In this document: positions 30,491 to 42,128 of the stretch, piece after piece | Position numbering within the stretch: the stretch's first letter is position 1 | Layout: each line of letters begins with the position of its first letter | DNA from: Apirhabdus apintestini | GTDB lineage: Bacteria > Pseudomonadota > Gammaproteobacteria > Enterobacterales > Enterobacteriaceae | NCBI GenBank assembly: GCA_033977085.1 | Contig: CP138908.1 | Span: forward strand, 22,810-86,809 | Direction: 5' to 3' | DNA: 64,000 nucleotides | Program-made: the position numbers and the translations under genes | The notes under the pieces: model-generated | Database searches by the model: none | Told to the model about the DNA's origin: nothing | Seen by the model: only the letters and a program-made list of their open reading frames with translations

Positions 30491-31028
30491 TTATTCCGCC
30501 GCCGCCTGTTCGCGCGCGAAAACACCCTTCCGCAGGCCACGGGCCTGCCGCCTGCGGCCGCGCTGACGCGCCGCCTGCCGGCGTGCGGGAGCACCGTTTA
30601 ACTGACCTGCCGGGCGTAAAGATGGCGGACTGCGTGGTACGACCGATGCTCTTCCAGCGGTGGTGTTGAACGGGGATACCCATGCCGGCACCACGGGCGT
30701 CCGGGCGGGCTGTCGTGAACGGAGCCGGTAAACCGTCTCCGCCCTGACGGGCTTCCATCCCATGACGCGAGGGGCTGGCTTGCAGCAGCCGTTCCGGCTG
30801 CGCCGCCCTGTCGCGCCGTGACCTGCGCTTTATGCACCCCGGCATACTGACGCCGGGGCGTAAGGGGCAACGCCGTTTCGCGTGCCGCGCCCCGACGTTG
30901 CGGCGGGCCCCTGCCCATGTCCACTTCCGCTGCCGTTTCACCCGTTTCAGTCCCTGTCGCCGGGGCTGAGACAAGCACAGTCGCTGTCAGCTGTCCAGGG
31001 TAAATGGCACGCGGTAAACCGCGCCCCG
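30491..31028. other. GC-rich region with no gene, up to IS21 copy C
   Basis: About 540 bases of very GC-rich DNA. Long open frames on both strands here are composition artefacts with no start signals. It is cut by the IS at 31029, whose other side has unrelated sequence. Confidence 0.5.
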
Positions 31029-31113
31029 TGTTACCAACGGTGCAAAACTGATCCACCCCAGCGGTTGAAAACTGATCCAGGGTTAATCTGCTCCTCTGAA
31101 TACAGGGGAGCTT

Positions 31114-32131
<1,018 letters not shown>

Positions 32132-32135
<4 letters not shown>

Positions 32136-32914
32136 TGGTCGAACTACAACATCAACGGCTGATGGTGCTTGCTGAACAGCTCCAGCTGGACAGCCTTATC
32201 GGCGCGGCGCCGGCACTGTCGCAACAGGCAGTGGATCAGGAATGGAGCTATATGGACTTCCTGGAGCACCTGCTACATGAGGAGAAACTGGCCCGGCATC
32301 AGCGTAAACAGGCGATGTACACGCGGATGGCAGCCTTCCCGGCGGTGAAGACGTTCGAGGAATACGACTTCACCTTCGCCACCGGCGCACCTCAGAAGCA
32401 AATCCAGTCGCTGCGTTCCCTGAGCTTCATCGAACGTAACGAAAACATCGTGTTGCTGGGCCCCTCGGGCGTGGGGAAAACACATCTGGCGATAGCCATG
32501 GGCTACGAGGCAGTACGGGCGGGCATCAAGGTTCGCTTCACAACAGCAGCGGACCTGCTGTTACAGCTGTCGACTTCCCAGCGTCAGGGGCGTTACAAAA
32601 CGACACTCAATCGCGGTGTCATGGCCCCCAAACTGCTCATCATCGACGAAATAGGCTATCTGCCGTTCAGCCAGGAAGAGGCAAAGCTGTTCTTCCAGGT
32701 CATTGCCAAACGTTACGAAAAGAGCGCGATGATCCTGACCTCTAACCTGCCGTTCGGGCAGTGGGACCAGACGTTCGCGGGTGATGCAGCCCTGACATCG
32801 GCAATGCTGGACCGGATCTTACATCACTCACACGTAGTCCAGATAAAAGGAGAGAGCTATCGACTGAAGCAGAAACGAAAGGCCGGGGTTATAGCGGAAG
32901 CTAATCCTGAGTAA
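32132..32914 (+). CDS. istB: IstB ATP-binding helper, copy C (intact)
   Basis: 260 residues, identical in protein sequence to copy B as far as I compared. ATG overlaps the istA TGA by 4 bases. Confidence 0.95.
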
Positions 32915-32982
32915 GCAAGGTGGATCAATATTAGAGCGTTGGTGGTGACGGTAAGTGGATCACTTTTTACCCGTTGTTGACA

Positions 32983-33459
32983 TGTGCGACGTCATTTTTA
33001 AAAACTCACCCCCTATGGCGTCTCCTTCGGACCGCGCGCTCGTGCTACGCACAGAGCCAGTCTGCGCCTGTCTCTGCCCATACGGGCTTCCCTCGCATGA
33101 CGCAACCCCGTCGCTTGCATGGCCTTGCGGCCAGCCGCTTTCACTGCCCGACAGTTATCTGTCGGGCGCTAAGGCAGCCAGATGAATCTGGCTTTTCCGT
33201 GCCACCCTCCACCTTGCGCCGTCTACGTTTCCTTTTTGCAGATCAGCCTGCGTCACGGGACCTGAAAGTCAACAGGCCGCGCAAGCGCTGGCCGCATTAA
33301 TTTTTGTCCTCTCAAGTTCGTCTCAAAAATGAACACGTCCCCTGTGGACTTTCACGCCGCGCGTGTCGCTGACCGTCTTCCTGCAAAAACGCCCCGCAGC
33401 CGGTTCTACCGGTTCGGAATGACACCAGAAAGAAGCCAGAGGCTTCAAAGGAGAAATCT
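32983..33459. other. Region with hairpins, no convincing gene
   Basis: Contains a perfect 9-bp hairpin gcccgacag-ttat-ctgtcgggc (33146-33167) directly followed by a terminator-like agccaga-tgaa-tctggctttt (33176-33196). Frames crossing it have no recognisable product. The layout resembles non-coding leading-region DNA. Confidence 0.5.
33146..33197 (+). terminator. Tandem stem-loops
   Basis: Two hairpins in a row, the second followed by a short T-run. They would end a plus-strand transcript entering from the IS side, or fold as a single-strand element when this strand enters during conjugation. Confidence 0.45.
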
Positions 33460-33915
33460 ATGTATCAGATGCTCAACTACACAAATACCGATCGCATGTT
33501 GTGGGATGCCGAGGAAGAACACGCGTACTGGCTCGCGCAAGAAAAAATCAATCACTGCGCCCGTAGAAATCAGCGTAGCGGCCTTTCACGACGCCGCAGG
33601 GCGCTATTTATCGGCTAACTGGATGTATTTTTTGATGAGAACACAGACAGCGAATCATTTATGAGTGCTGACATGGTGTGCGGGAATGTGACGGATATTT
33701 ATGTGCGAGTGGGGGCGCGTTACTTCCATTTTTGTGATCGCGAATCCTGCACCCATCAGGCCATTCTTCAACGTATTACACAGGAGATTTTAGCGAAAAA
33801 ACAAACGTACAGATGTAAAAAAGCAGGCTTTCGCCTGCTCTCTCATGCTGGTTTTGACCGTATCAAAGATAAACCAGCTTCAATCAATACATGGAGATTA
33901 AACCATGAATACTGA
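33460..33915 (+). pseudogene. Hypothetical leading-region protein (two frameshifts)
   Basis: A strong ribosome-binding site (aaaggagaaatct) precedes ATG 33460, MYQMLNYTNTDRMLWDAEEE. Two one-base corrections, in the A-run near 33541 and near 33620, link this to APVEISVAAFHDAAGRYL and then LDVFFDENTDSESFMSADM, ending by 33915. Corrected length up to 152 residues. A hairpin gcaggctttcgcctgc lies at 33823-33838, so the true end may be before it. No known family. Confidence 0.5.
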
Positions 33916-34141
33916 AGTCACGATTATTGCGCCTTGTGCGGCGCATGTAAAGCAGAAACAGCAAAAACGTGTTTACCACGAAGACATTCCACCGCAGGCC
34001 ATTGCGCCCGCGTTGAAATCCTTTGGGCGGCACATTGTGAAACAACAGCGTCGCCGCCAGTCGGTCAGGGTTCCCGCTATGCGTGGGAGTGATTGGGGGC
34101 AATTGTTGCGCGCCCTCGAATTAAAACGGGCTTTCGCCTGA
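33905..34141 (+). CDS. Hypothetical protein (78 aa)
   Basis: MNTEVTIIAPCAAHVKQKQQ, basic, ending ALELKRAFA. Preceded by atggagattaaacc. Small basic protein of unknown function between two leading-region genes. Confidence 0.55.
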   Translation: MNTEVTIIAPCAAHVKQKQQKRVYHEDIPPQAIAPALKSFGRHIVKQQRRRQSVRVPAMRGSDWGQLLRALELKRAFA

Positions 34142-34207
34142 TTTAACTTTCCGCCTCATGCATAAGCATGAGGCGGTTCTCTGACACGACGAATAGAGGA
34201 ATTGTTT

Positions 34208-35086
34208 ATGAAAAATACTGCTTTATCCCTTCATCATGGTGTAACTGATAATATTTACATGGATTCCAGCACAGAGCAGGCGACGGGCTTGATCCCTTCC
34301 GTGGAAATCGACCGGATTATTTCTATACGTGCTGAAGGATTGAAAAAGTATGCTGATGGGCTGGCGATGTTACATGATGCTAAAGCGTTGTTCTTATCGG
34401 TCAGTGGTGATCACTCTACGGTTAACTTTGGACAATGCGTTTTCGATGCCGTTCGCTGGGAGTCAAATCCAAAACGTGACGATAAAGTGATTAAAAAAGG
34501 TATTGATGTTGATATATGGCAATACCTGATGAAAGAAACAGGCATGATCACTTTAATGAGTAGTAAGCAACAAGATGCATGGGAAAAACAGTTACACAGT
34601 GATGACATGCCAGAAATCACTCTCGATACGGTTATCGCAACCTTTACACAGTTGAATGCGTGCAAAAGTGATACGTTTGAGCAAGGTGTTATTGACGTAT
34701 TTTGTGCGTTGTCATGGGACTATAAAACGAATAACCCGTGTCGTTTGGGTAAGAAAATTATTGTTTCACGTTTGCTCGAAACGTGGGGCAAGGGTTACAC
34801 AAAAGCAACCTGTAGCAGCGTTGCAAAACTGGATGATTTGGCGAAGCCATTCTACGTATTAGAGGGAAAATCCGTGCCAGACTATCGCGTAGCTGATGGC
34901 GCAAGTTTCACTCTATTTTATGACAAAAATGGTTTTTCTGGTGAAGTCTATGAAGGGGAATATTTTTTCGTGAAGTACCATAAAAATGGTAATGGTCACA
35001 TCGTATTTAAGCGCCCAGAGTTGGTGGATAAAATTAACGATATTGTTTCACGTCGCTACCCTCACATGCTACCTGATCGCGTATAA
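34208..35086 (+). CDS. DUF4942-domain protein
   Basis: 292 residues from ATG 34208 (agaggaattgttt before it). Blocks QCVFDAVRWESNPKRDDK-like, ETGMITLMSSKQQDAWEKQL and a C-terminal GNGHIVFKRPELVDKINDI match DUF4942 proteins of enterobacterial plasmids. Role unknown. Intact, followed by a terminator, and located just before the mob region. Confidence 0.75.
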   Translation: MKNTALSLHHGVTDNIYMDSSTEQATGLIPSVEIDRIISIRAEGLKKYADGLAMLHDAKALFLSVSGDHSTVNFGQCVFDAVRWESNPKRDDKVIKKGIDVDIWQYLMKETGMITLMSSKQQDAWEKQLHSDDMPEITLDTVIATFTQLNACKSDTFEQGVIDVFCALSWDYKTNNPCRLGKKIIVSRLLETWGKGYTKATCSSVAKLDDLAKPFYVLEGKSVPDYRVADGASFTLFYDKNGFSGEVYEGEYFFVKYHKNGNGHIVFKRPELVDKINDIVSRRYPHMLPDRV

Positions 35087-35095
35087 CATGATCGA

Positions 35096-35120
35096 AAGCA
35101 GGGTTAACGCTCTGCTTTTT
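35096..35120 (+). terminator. Terminator after the DUF4942 gene
   Basis: agcag-ggttaacgct-ctgct followed by TTTTT, 10 bases after the stop. Confidence 0.75.
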
Positions 35121-35178
35121 AATTGCCCTACGGTTGCATAATGGTATTGAACCATTACGCAACCGATGCGCCAACCTT

Positions 35179-35481
35179 CTAGTTTTGAGATTGATTGACG
35201 CTTTTCTTACTCTTCCCCGTTGTTTTCTTTTTAGAACCATTGCTTGCTGAAAGCATATCTCTAATCGCGCGTTCACTGACCACAATTTCACACGTTTCTA
35301 ATGCGGATTTAATTTCTTTCGCTGAATAGCCTTTTTGTGTCGCTAACACAACAATCTGCGTGCGCAAACTGTCCAGTGCATCTTTACTCGATATTTTATC
35401 TTTGGAGAGATCCGGTAATTCATCGAGCTTCATTTTCGCCAGTTCAATCTGATCATGTGTGTAAAAATTCTTCGCAGCCAT
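35179..35481 (-). CDS. mobC: MobC-like mobilisation accessory protein
   Basis: 100 residues, MAAKNFYTHDQIELAKMKLD, with an HTH-like stretch YSAKEIKSALETCEIVVSE and a Lys/Ser-rich tail. It is divergent from nikA across the oriT. IncL/M plasmids (pCTX-M3 type) carry mobC in exactly this place, where it helps the relaxase nick at oriT; the assignment rests mainly on position, size and charge. Confidence 0.65.
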   Translation of the reverse strand: MAAKNFYTHDQIELAKMKLDELPDLSKDKISSKDALDSLRTQIVVLATQKGYSAKEIKSALETCEIVVSERAIRDMLSASNGSKKKTTGKSKKSVNQSQN

Positions 35482-35624
35482 ACTAATCCACCTTGTTTCG
35501 CTATTTGAACAGAGTCATTCCGCAATTATACCGATAACGCATCATCTTAGGATATCCAATTTACCTCATCATGGTGTCGTGACAAAGCAGGCCGTGCGGG
35601 GCATAATAGATGAAATCCAGTTCA

Positions 35625-35715
35625 AAATAAGGGACAGGATATGTTTTGTTGAACCGCCTGCACGCAGTCGGCTTCAAAAACAACCTGGTCAGGGCGAAGC
35701 CCCGACACCCCTGAT
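35625..35715. other. oriT: Origin of transfer (oriT)
   Basis: gggacaggat at 35631-35640 matches the complement of the IncI/IncP-type nick region (ATCCTG^TCCC). The imperfect inverted repeat ggtcagggc-gaa-gccccgacacc (35687-35710) resembles the NikA-binding repeat of R64 oriT. It lies between divergent mobC and nikA. Nick is predicted on the minus strand between G and T of ATCCTGT, near 35634/35635. Confidence 0.8.
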
Positions 35716-35762
35716 ACGATGAACCTCAGACGAACACCGAGCAGAAGGTCACAAAAACTGTC

Positions 35763-36107
35763 GTGAGCAAAAGTGAAAAACGCAACAGAACAGAATTGCT
35801 TCTTGGTATCCGGTGCCTTCCAGAAGAGAAGGATGCCATCAAGGAAAAAGCTAAACTTGCCGGACTCAGTGTCGGTGAGTTTTTGCGTCGTTGCGCGCTT
35901 GACCGAAAGATATCGGTAAGAACAGATATCAAGCTCATGAACGAATTGCTGCGATTAGGTGGCCTGCAAAAGCATCTCTATAATGAAATGAAAACACAGA
36001 TGACACCTGAACTTAGTCGTCAATATTCTGATGTTCTTGTTGAGATTAAAAAGGCGATAGTCGCACTGGATATCGGTGTGTCTCCTGCAGGTAGGGTAGA
36101 GAAATGA
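35763..36107 (+). CDS. nikA: NikA relaxosome protein
   Basis: 114 residues, GTG start. Ribbon-helix-helix pattern RTELLLGIRCLPEEKDAIKE followed by KAKLAGLSVGEFLRRCAL, as in NikA/MobC-type accessory proteins that bind the oriT repeat and recruit the relaxase. Overlaps nikB by 4 bases. Confidence 0.85.
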   Translation: MSKSEKRNRTELLLGIRCLPEEKDAIKEKAKLAGLSVGEFLRRCALDRKISVRTDIKLMNELLRLGGLQKHLYNEMKTQMTPELSRQYSDVLVEIKKAIVALDIGVSPAGRVEK

Positions 36108-38093
36108 TCCCTATCGTTCCTGAGAAAAGACGCGACAAAAAGAGCAGCTTTCTACAGCTTATTTCCTATCTGACGCTACGTGATGATGTCAAACTTGATG
36201 ACACCGTTTCACCTGATGCTCCAGTCATTAGAATGCCCCGTTCAAAAGAGGCCATCTTTGATCGTCTGGTTGATTACATCGACCGAAGTTATGATGCCGA
36301 CTGTCAGGTTGTTCTTCAGGAGTTTCCCGATGGACGACAACAGGTTTTGTCGGGCACCGTTGCTTGTGAAACCAACTGTTTTAGTCTAGATACTGCATCG
36401 GCAGAAATGAATATGGTTGCGGCGCAGAACACGCGTTGTGTCGATCCGGTTTACCACTTTATCCTCTCGTGGCCTGTCATTGATACGCCAGCTGATGGCG
36501 ATATTTTTGACTGCGCACGTTCAGCTATACAAACGTTGGGAATGGAGGGAATCAGTTTGTCACTGCGATCCATCGCGATACCGACAATGTACATTGTCAC
36601 GTTGCCGTTAACCGGATCAACCCTATTTCTTACAAGGCTGCAGATCTCTATAACGACGTTGATGTTCTGCATAAAACGTGTCGTTTGCTGGAAATGAAAT
36701 ACGGCTATACACCTGACAACGGTGCATGGGTTAATGACAATGGTCACGTTGTTAGAGGCCAAAATGATTTTAAATCTATCCCGAGGAAAGCACGTCAACT
36801 TGAGTATCATAATGACAAAGAGAGCCTTTACTCTTACGCCGTTGATGTGTGTCGGGAACCTGTCGGTGTGATTTTAGGAAGTGGCAAAGCTACATGGGAA
36901 AAGTTACATACTGAACTCATTCGTGCTGGACTTGAGATGCGACCTAAAGGCGACGGCCTCGCCATTTACTCACGTCATGACGAACAGGTTACTCCTATAA
37001 AAGCGAGTACGCTGCATCCTGATTTAACTCTTCAATGTCTTGAAAAATGGCTCGGCGACTTTGAACCTTCACCTGCTGTTGTTAATGAGTTTGATGATGA
37101 TGGCATCTATCTCGGCAGTAATTATCCACAGGAATTTGTATACGATGCACGTGCCCACGTTCGTGATCAGGGAGCACGCAGCGAACGTCGTCTTGCCCGT
37201 GCGATTGCAAGGGAAGAATTAGATTCCCGCTATAAGGCTTACAAGAACTCATGGGTGCGCCCAACAGCACCAGATACAGACGCCAGTGTTCAATTTAAGG
37301 CGCTATCGAATCGTTATGCTTGGAAGAAAGAGCAAGTCCGTCATGTGTTTGACGACCCGCTCATTCGGAAGCTTATCTATCGGACACTTGAGCTAGAAAG
37401 ACAAAAAGAGTTTGAGTCTTTACGCGATAAAGTGAAGCAGGAAAGGGCAGTTTTTAATGCCCAGCCGGAAAATCGCAGACTAAATTATTGGCAGTGGGTT
37501 GAGAAGCAAGCTGCAGCACAAGATCAAGCAGCCATATCTCGTTTGCGTGGCCGTTCTTATAAGCTCAAACAGCAACAACGGACTGCGTCATTGTCTGAAA
37601 ATGCGATTGTGTGCTCAGTCGCTGATGATATTGCGGCCGTTAATATTGATGGATTTGATTCTCGCGTAAATCGAGACGGAACTGTTCAATATTTGCAGGA
37701 TGGGATAGTCGTTCTGCAGGATACTGGCGACCGTATCGAGATTGCTGATCCTTATCGAGAAGATGGGATTCATATCTCTGATGCGATGCTCATCGCGGAA
37801 GAAAAGTCGGGAGAGAAATTATTGTTTAGCGGGGAGGGAACGTTTGTTACTTCTGCCTGTGAGGTGGTGTCTTGGTTTAATGAAGGGGTGAGAAGCCGCT
37901 GACGTTAACAGACCCACAGCAGCGGGTTATGGCGGGTTATGATAAACCTGAAGTACGCGATGATAAGTTTGTGGCGACGCATCGTATCGTTGATGAAGAA
38001 ACTTATTTGGCCTCGCTTGAGCGCAATGAAGTCAATGATAACCGTGAACGTCATGACCTTAAGCCCAAGAAGAATACGTATCGACCGCACTAA
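36104..38093 (+). pseudogene. nikB: NikB MobP relaxase (two frameshifts)
   Basis: The relaxase nicks oriT and pilots the strand. MIPIVPEKRRDKKSSFLQLI is followed by SYL; after GMEG at about 36550 a one-base shift restores the metal-binding motif III HRDTDNVHCHVAVNR. The long C-terminal part runs to about 37900, where a second shift adds VKPLTLTDPQQRVMAGYD and an ending PKKNTYRPH at TAA 38091-38093. Corrected length about 663 residues; R64 NikB is larger, IncL/M MobA similar. As read, the enzyme would lack motif III in the first frame. Confidence 0.85.
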
Positions 38094-38115
38094 GCTCTAA
38101 ATTGCAGCAAACAAA

Positions 38116-38146
38116 AAACCCCGTAAGAGGATACTCACGGGGTTTT
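38116..38146. terminator. Terminator after nikB (bidirectional)
   Basis: aaccccgt and acggggttt arms around an 11-base loop with A- and T-runs outside, between nikB (plus) and the convergent rpn gene. Confidence 0.8.
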
Positions 38147-38175
38147 ATTGTTTAGACGGGCATCGCGGCCATTGA

Positions 38176-39117
38176 TTAGTGGCGGATTTGCTCCAGTTCG
38201 TCAGCGGTCAGACCGGTCATTTTCATCACGGTACCGCGATCGAGACCATTTTGTAGCATGGTGCGAGCAACTTCGAGTTTGCCCTCGAGTTTGCCTTCAT
38301 AACGGCCTTTTTCTTCACCGATTTGGATGCCTTCCATGCGGCCTTTCTCGATGCCTTTCTGTTCAAGTTGTTGTGCGATGGTCATGAGTGCGTCTCCGTG
38401 TTGCGGCACACGCTGTGCCAGTTCGCGAACAAAAGCTTCAGAGTCTGCAGACTCGCCTGCTTGTACTAAGTAGTGTATCAGCGCTATCACTTGTGGTGAA
38501 GAGAGATAATCAGCCATCAGTAATGTCACCAGTCGGTCCGTCAAGGTAGCAATATCGCGCTGATGAATGTGTTTTTGCAGCAGGGTGAGTGCGGCCATGC
38601 TGCGGTGGTCCATAATTTCATCATCTGGTATCACAGTGACATCAACCAGCGGATAGGCTCCGCCGTAGACGTTTGTAGCCAGCGTTGGGTCGTCAAACTC
38701 ATCGAGCCAGCGTGTCGTATAAGGATACGGGCTGCGTTTGCCGACATAGAATAGTATCGGTATCACCAGCGGCAGTTTCTTATGGCCTGCGTCAAGGTGG
38801 CGCTGCATAGCCGCAATGGCATAGCGGGTCATGCGAAAGGCCATATGAATATCGGGTGAGCTTTGATGTTCGATTAAAACATGCACATAGCCCGTTCCTT
38901 CAACTGTCTCTACGCTGTAGAGCACGTCACTAAAATACTGGCGAAGATCATCTTCAACAAAGGAGCCTGATTCCAGTTTCAGCGTGCTGAGGTCACAGAT
39001 AGCTCGTAGCTCTGCCGGAAGATGGATCTCCATAAAATCCCGTGCGATTTCCGGCTGTGTAAGGAACTGGCGGAAGGTCGCATCATGCGGCGTAGGCGTG
39101 CTGTTTTTCTTCTTCAT
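38176..39117 (-). CDS. rpn: Rpn-family recombination-promoting nuclease
   Basis: 313 residues, intact. MKKKNSTPTPHDATFRQFLT, then FVEDDLRQYFSDVLYSV and YVHVLIEHQSSPD carry the PD-(D/E)XK-type site (D ... EHQ) of the RpnA/YhgA family (transposase_31). C-terminal region is rich in GR/GK-E repeats (KGIEKGRMEGIQIGEEKG) that vary in this family. RpnA promotes RecA-independent recombination in E. coli and related phage-defence roles have been reported. The start lies only 20 bases from IS21 copy D, which may supply or remove its promoter. Confidence 0.85.
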   Translation of the reverse strand: MKKKNSTPTPHDATFRQFLTQPEIARDFMEIHLPAELRAICDLSTLKLESGSFVEDDLRQYFSDVLYSVETVEGTGYVHVLIEHQSSPDIHMAFRMTRYAIAAMQRHLDAGHKKLPLVIPILFYVGKRSPYPYTTRWLDEFDDPTLATNVYGGAYPLVDVTVIPDDEIMDHRSMAALTLLQKHIHQRDIATLTDRLVTLLMADYLSSPQVIALIHYLVQAGESADSEAFVRELAQRVPQHGDALMTIAQQLEQKGIEKGRMEGIQIGEEKGRYEGKLEGKLEVARTMLQNGLDRGTVMKMTGLTADELEQIRH

Positions 39118-39204
39118 CGATACAGACTCTCAATATTGTCAACAACGGGTAAAAAGTGATCCACTTACCGTCACCACCAACGGTCTAATATTGATCCACC
39201 TTGC

Positions 39205-39982
39205 TTACTCAGGATTAGCTTCCGCTATAACCCCGGCCTTTCGTTTCTGCTTCAGTCGATAGCTCTCTCCTTTTATCTGGACTACGTGTGAGTGATGTAA
39301 GATCCGGTCCAGCATTGCCGATGTCAGGGCTGCATCACCCGCGAACGTCTGGTCCCACTGCCCGAACGGCAGGTTAGAGGTCAGGATCATCGCGCTCTTT
39401 TCGTAACGTTTGGCAATGACCTGGAAGAACAGCTTTGCCTCTTCCTGGCTGAACGGCAGATAGCCTATTTCGTCGATGATGAGCAGTTTGGGGGCCATGA
39501 CACCGCGATTGAGTGTCGTTTTGTAACGCCCCTGACGCTGGGAAGTCGACAGCTGTAACAGCAGGTCCGCTGCTGTTGTGAAGCGAACCTTGATGCCCGC
39601 CCGTACTGCCTCGTAGCCCATGGCTATCGCCAGATGTGTTTTCCCCACGCCCGAGGGGCCCAGCAACACGATGTTTTCGTTACGTTCGATGAAGCTCAGG
39701 GAACGCAGCGACTGGATTTGCTTCTGAGGTGCGCCGGTGGCGAAGGTGAAGTCGTATTCCTCGAACGTCTTCACCGCCGGGAAGGCTGCCATCCGCGTGT
39801 ACATCGCCTGTTTACGCTGATGCCGGGCCAGTTTCTCCTCATGTAGCAGGTGCTCCAGGAAGTCCATATAGCTCCATTCCTGATCCACTGCCTGTTGCGA
39901 CAGTGCCGGCGCCGCGCCGATAAGGCTGTCCAGCTGGGCTGTTCAGCAAGCACCATCAGCCGTTGATGTTGTAGTTCGACCA

Positions 39983-39986
<4 letters not shown>
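39205..39986 (-). pseudogene. istB: IstB, copy D (one frameshift after codon 16)
   Basis: The same one-base loss as in copies A and E (ccagctgggctg for ccagctggagctg on the plus strand). A 227-residue product could start at the in-frame Met of MDQEWSYMDFLEH (39888), keeping Walker A and B. Confidence 0.9.
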
Positions 39987-41002
<1,016 letters not shown>

Positions 41003-41088
41003 AAGCTCCCCTGTATTCAGAGGAGCAGATTAACCCCTGGATCAGTTTTCAACCGCTGGGGTGGATCAGTTTTGCACCGTTGGTAACA

Positions 41089-41340
41089 ACTGGCAGCAGC
41101 CATTGGTAACAGTTGATGTGCGAGAGATTTGTCTGGAGTTCTTGAAGTGGGAGCCTGAGTGCGGCTACACTGGAAGGACAGTTTTGGTGACTCGTCTCGC
41201 ACAAGACAGTTACCTTCGGAATTAAGAGTTGGTAGCTCTGAACTCCGGCAAACAAACCACCGTTGGTAGCGGTGGTTTTTTGTTTACAGCGCTGAAGACT
41301 ACGCGCGATAAAAAAGGATCTCAAGAAGATCCTTTTTATT
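41089..41340 (+). other. ColE1-type replication origin remnant (3' part of RNA II and ori)
   Basis: Recognisable ColE1/p15A landmarks in order: gcagccattggtaacag, gagttcttgaagtggga, ggctacactggaaggacag, agttaccttcgga, gagttggtagctct, ggcaaacaaaccaccg with ggtagcggtggtttttt, then aaaaaaggatctcaagaaga before tcctttt. These are the RNA II segment and the ori primer-switch region, read on the plus strand. The RNA I/RNA II promoter half is missing, cut at the IS junction, so it should not replicate alone. Confidence 0.93.
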
Positions 41341-41355
41341 CGCTACATATATCGC

Positions 41356-42128
41356 CTATTTCATTGACAGCAACTTGTCATAATCCGGGGAAATATTCGG
41401 TACATCTTCACGACTGCCATCAGGATAGAGTGCATTGATATTACCTGGGAGCGAAATTGGACTTTCAAGTATGACGGGCTTATTGATATGCACTGATGGA
41501 TGCAGATAAATACTATCAGTGTCAGATAAGCGATAGCGTCTGCCCCATTTATCGTAATTAGTATCCCCACCAAAAAATTTTAGCGTTGTTTTTTTGAACA
41601 TATGATTTATAAACACCATAGGGAATAAATCTGTATTCAGAACCAATATTTTCTCGCTGAACACTTTCGCCCGCCCGGTCCCGTAGCCATCACTGAGACC
41701 ATAGTCCCCGAAATCAAAAATATAACTGGTATCGATAACCTCTTTTCCCTTCACCAGTTCAACGTTGTCCGAAATTCTGAAGCTCACCTTAAGCGAGTTC
41801 AGCTGCCACTGGCATGAACCGCCGCCATCCACGGCAACCCGCAGACGCCGGATATTATCGCCATCGGACACACCGAATGGCCGCTCAATATCGTTGTAGC
41901 CCGGTATATCATGCGGCTCATTGCTTGAGTTATAGCGGACAGATTTGCACTGCGCCGAACGGTACAGCAGCTCGGCGGGCTGCAGCGTAATACCCTCCGG
42001 CACCCGGAAAGTGACGTCCACCCACTTTGCGCCCGCCGGGGGGATAGCGTCTTGTCAGGACGGTTATCACAGCCGGAAAGCAGCGTCACCGCACACGCAA
42101 TGACGGCGGTTTTACTGAGAAAGTTCAA
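41356..42128 (-). pseudogene. Lipoprotein, putative immunity partner of the lipase (frameshifted)
   Basis: Starts with TTG at 42128, overlapping the end of the lipase gene by 17 bases, and has a signal peptide with lipobox LLSGC. A shift near 42040 links CDNRPDKTLS to AGAKWVDVTFRVPEGITL; the rest runs to 41356. Corrected length about 256 residues. Family not recognised. Periplasmic or membrane-anchored lipoproteins immediately downstream of lipase effectors commonly serve as immunity proteins; this role is inferred from coupling and location. Confidence 0.65.

Noticed and set aside
29943..30974. A 343-residue minus-strand frame in the GC-rich block
   Set aside because: It overlaps klcA and DUF1380 genes and a gene-free GC-rich stretch; composition artefact.
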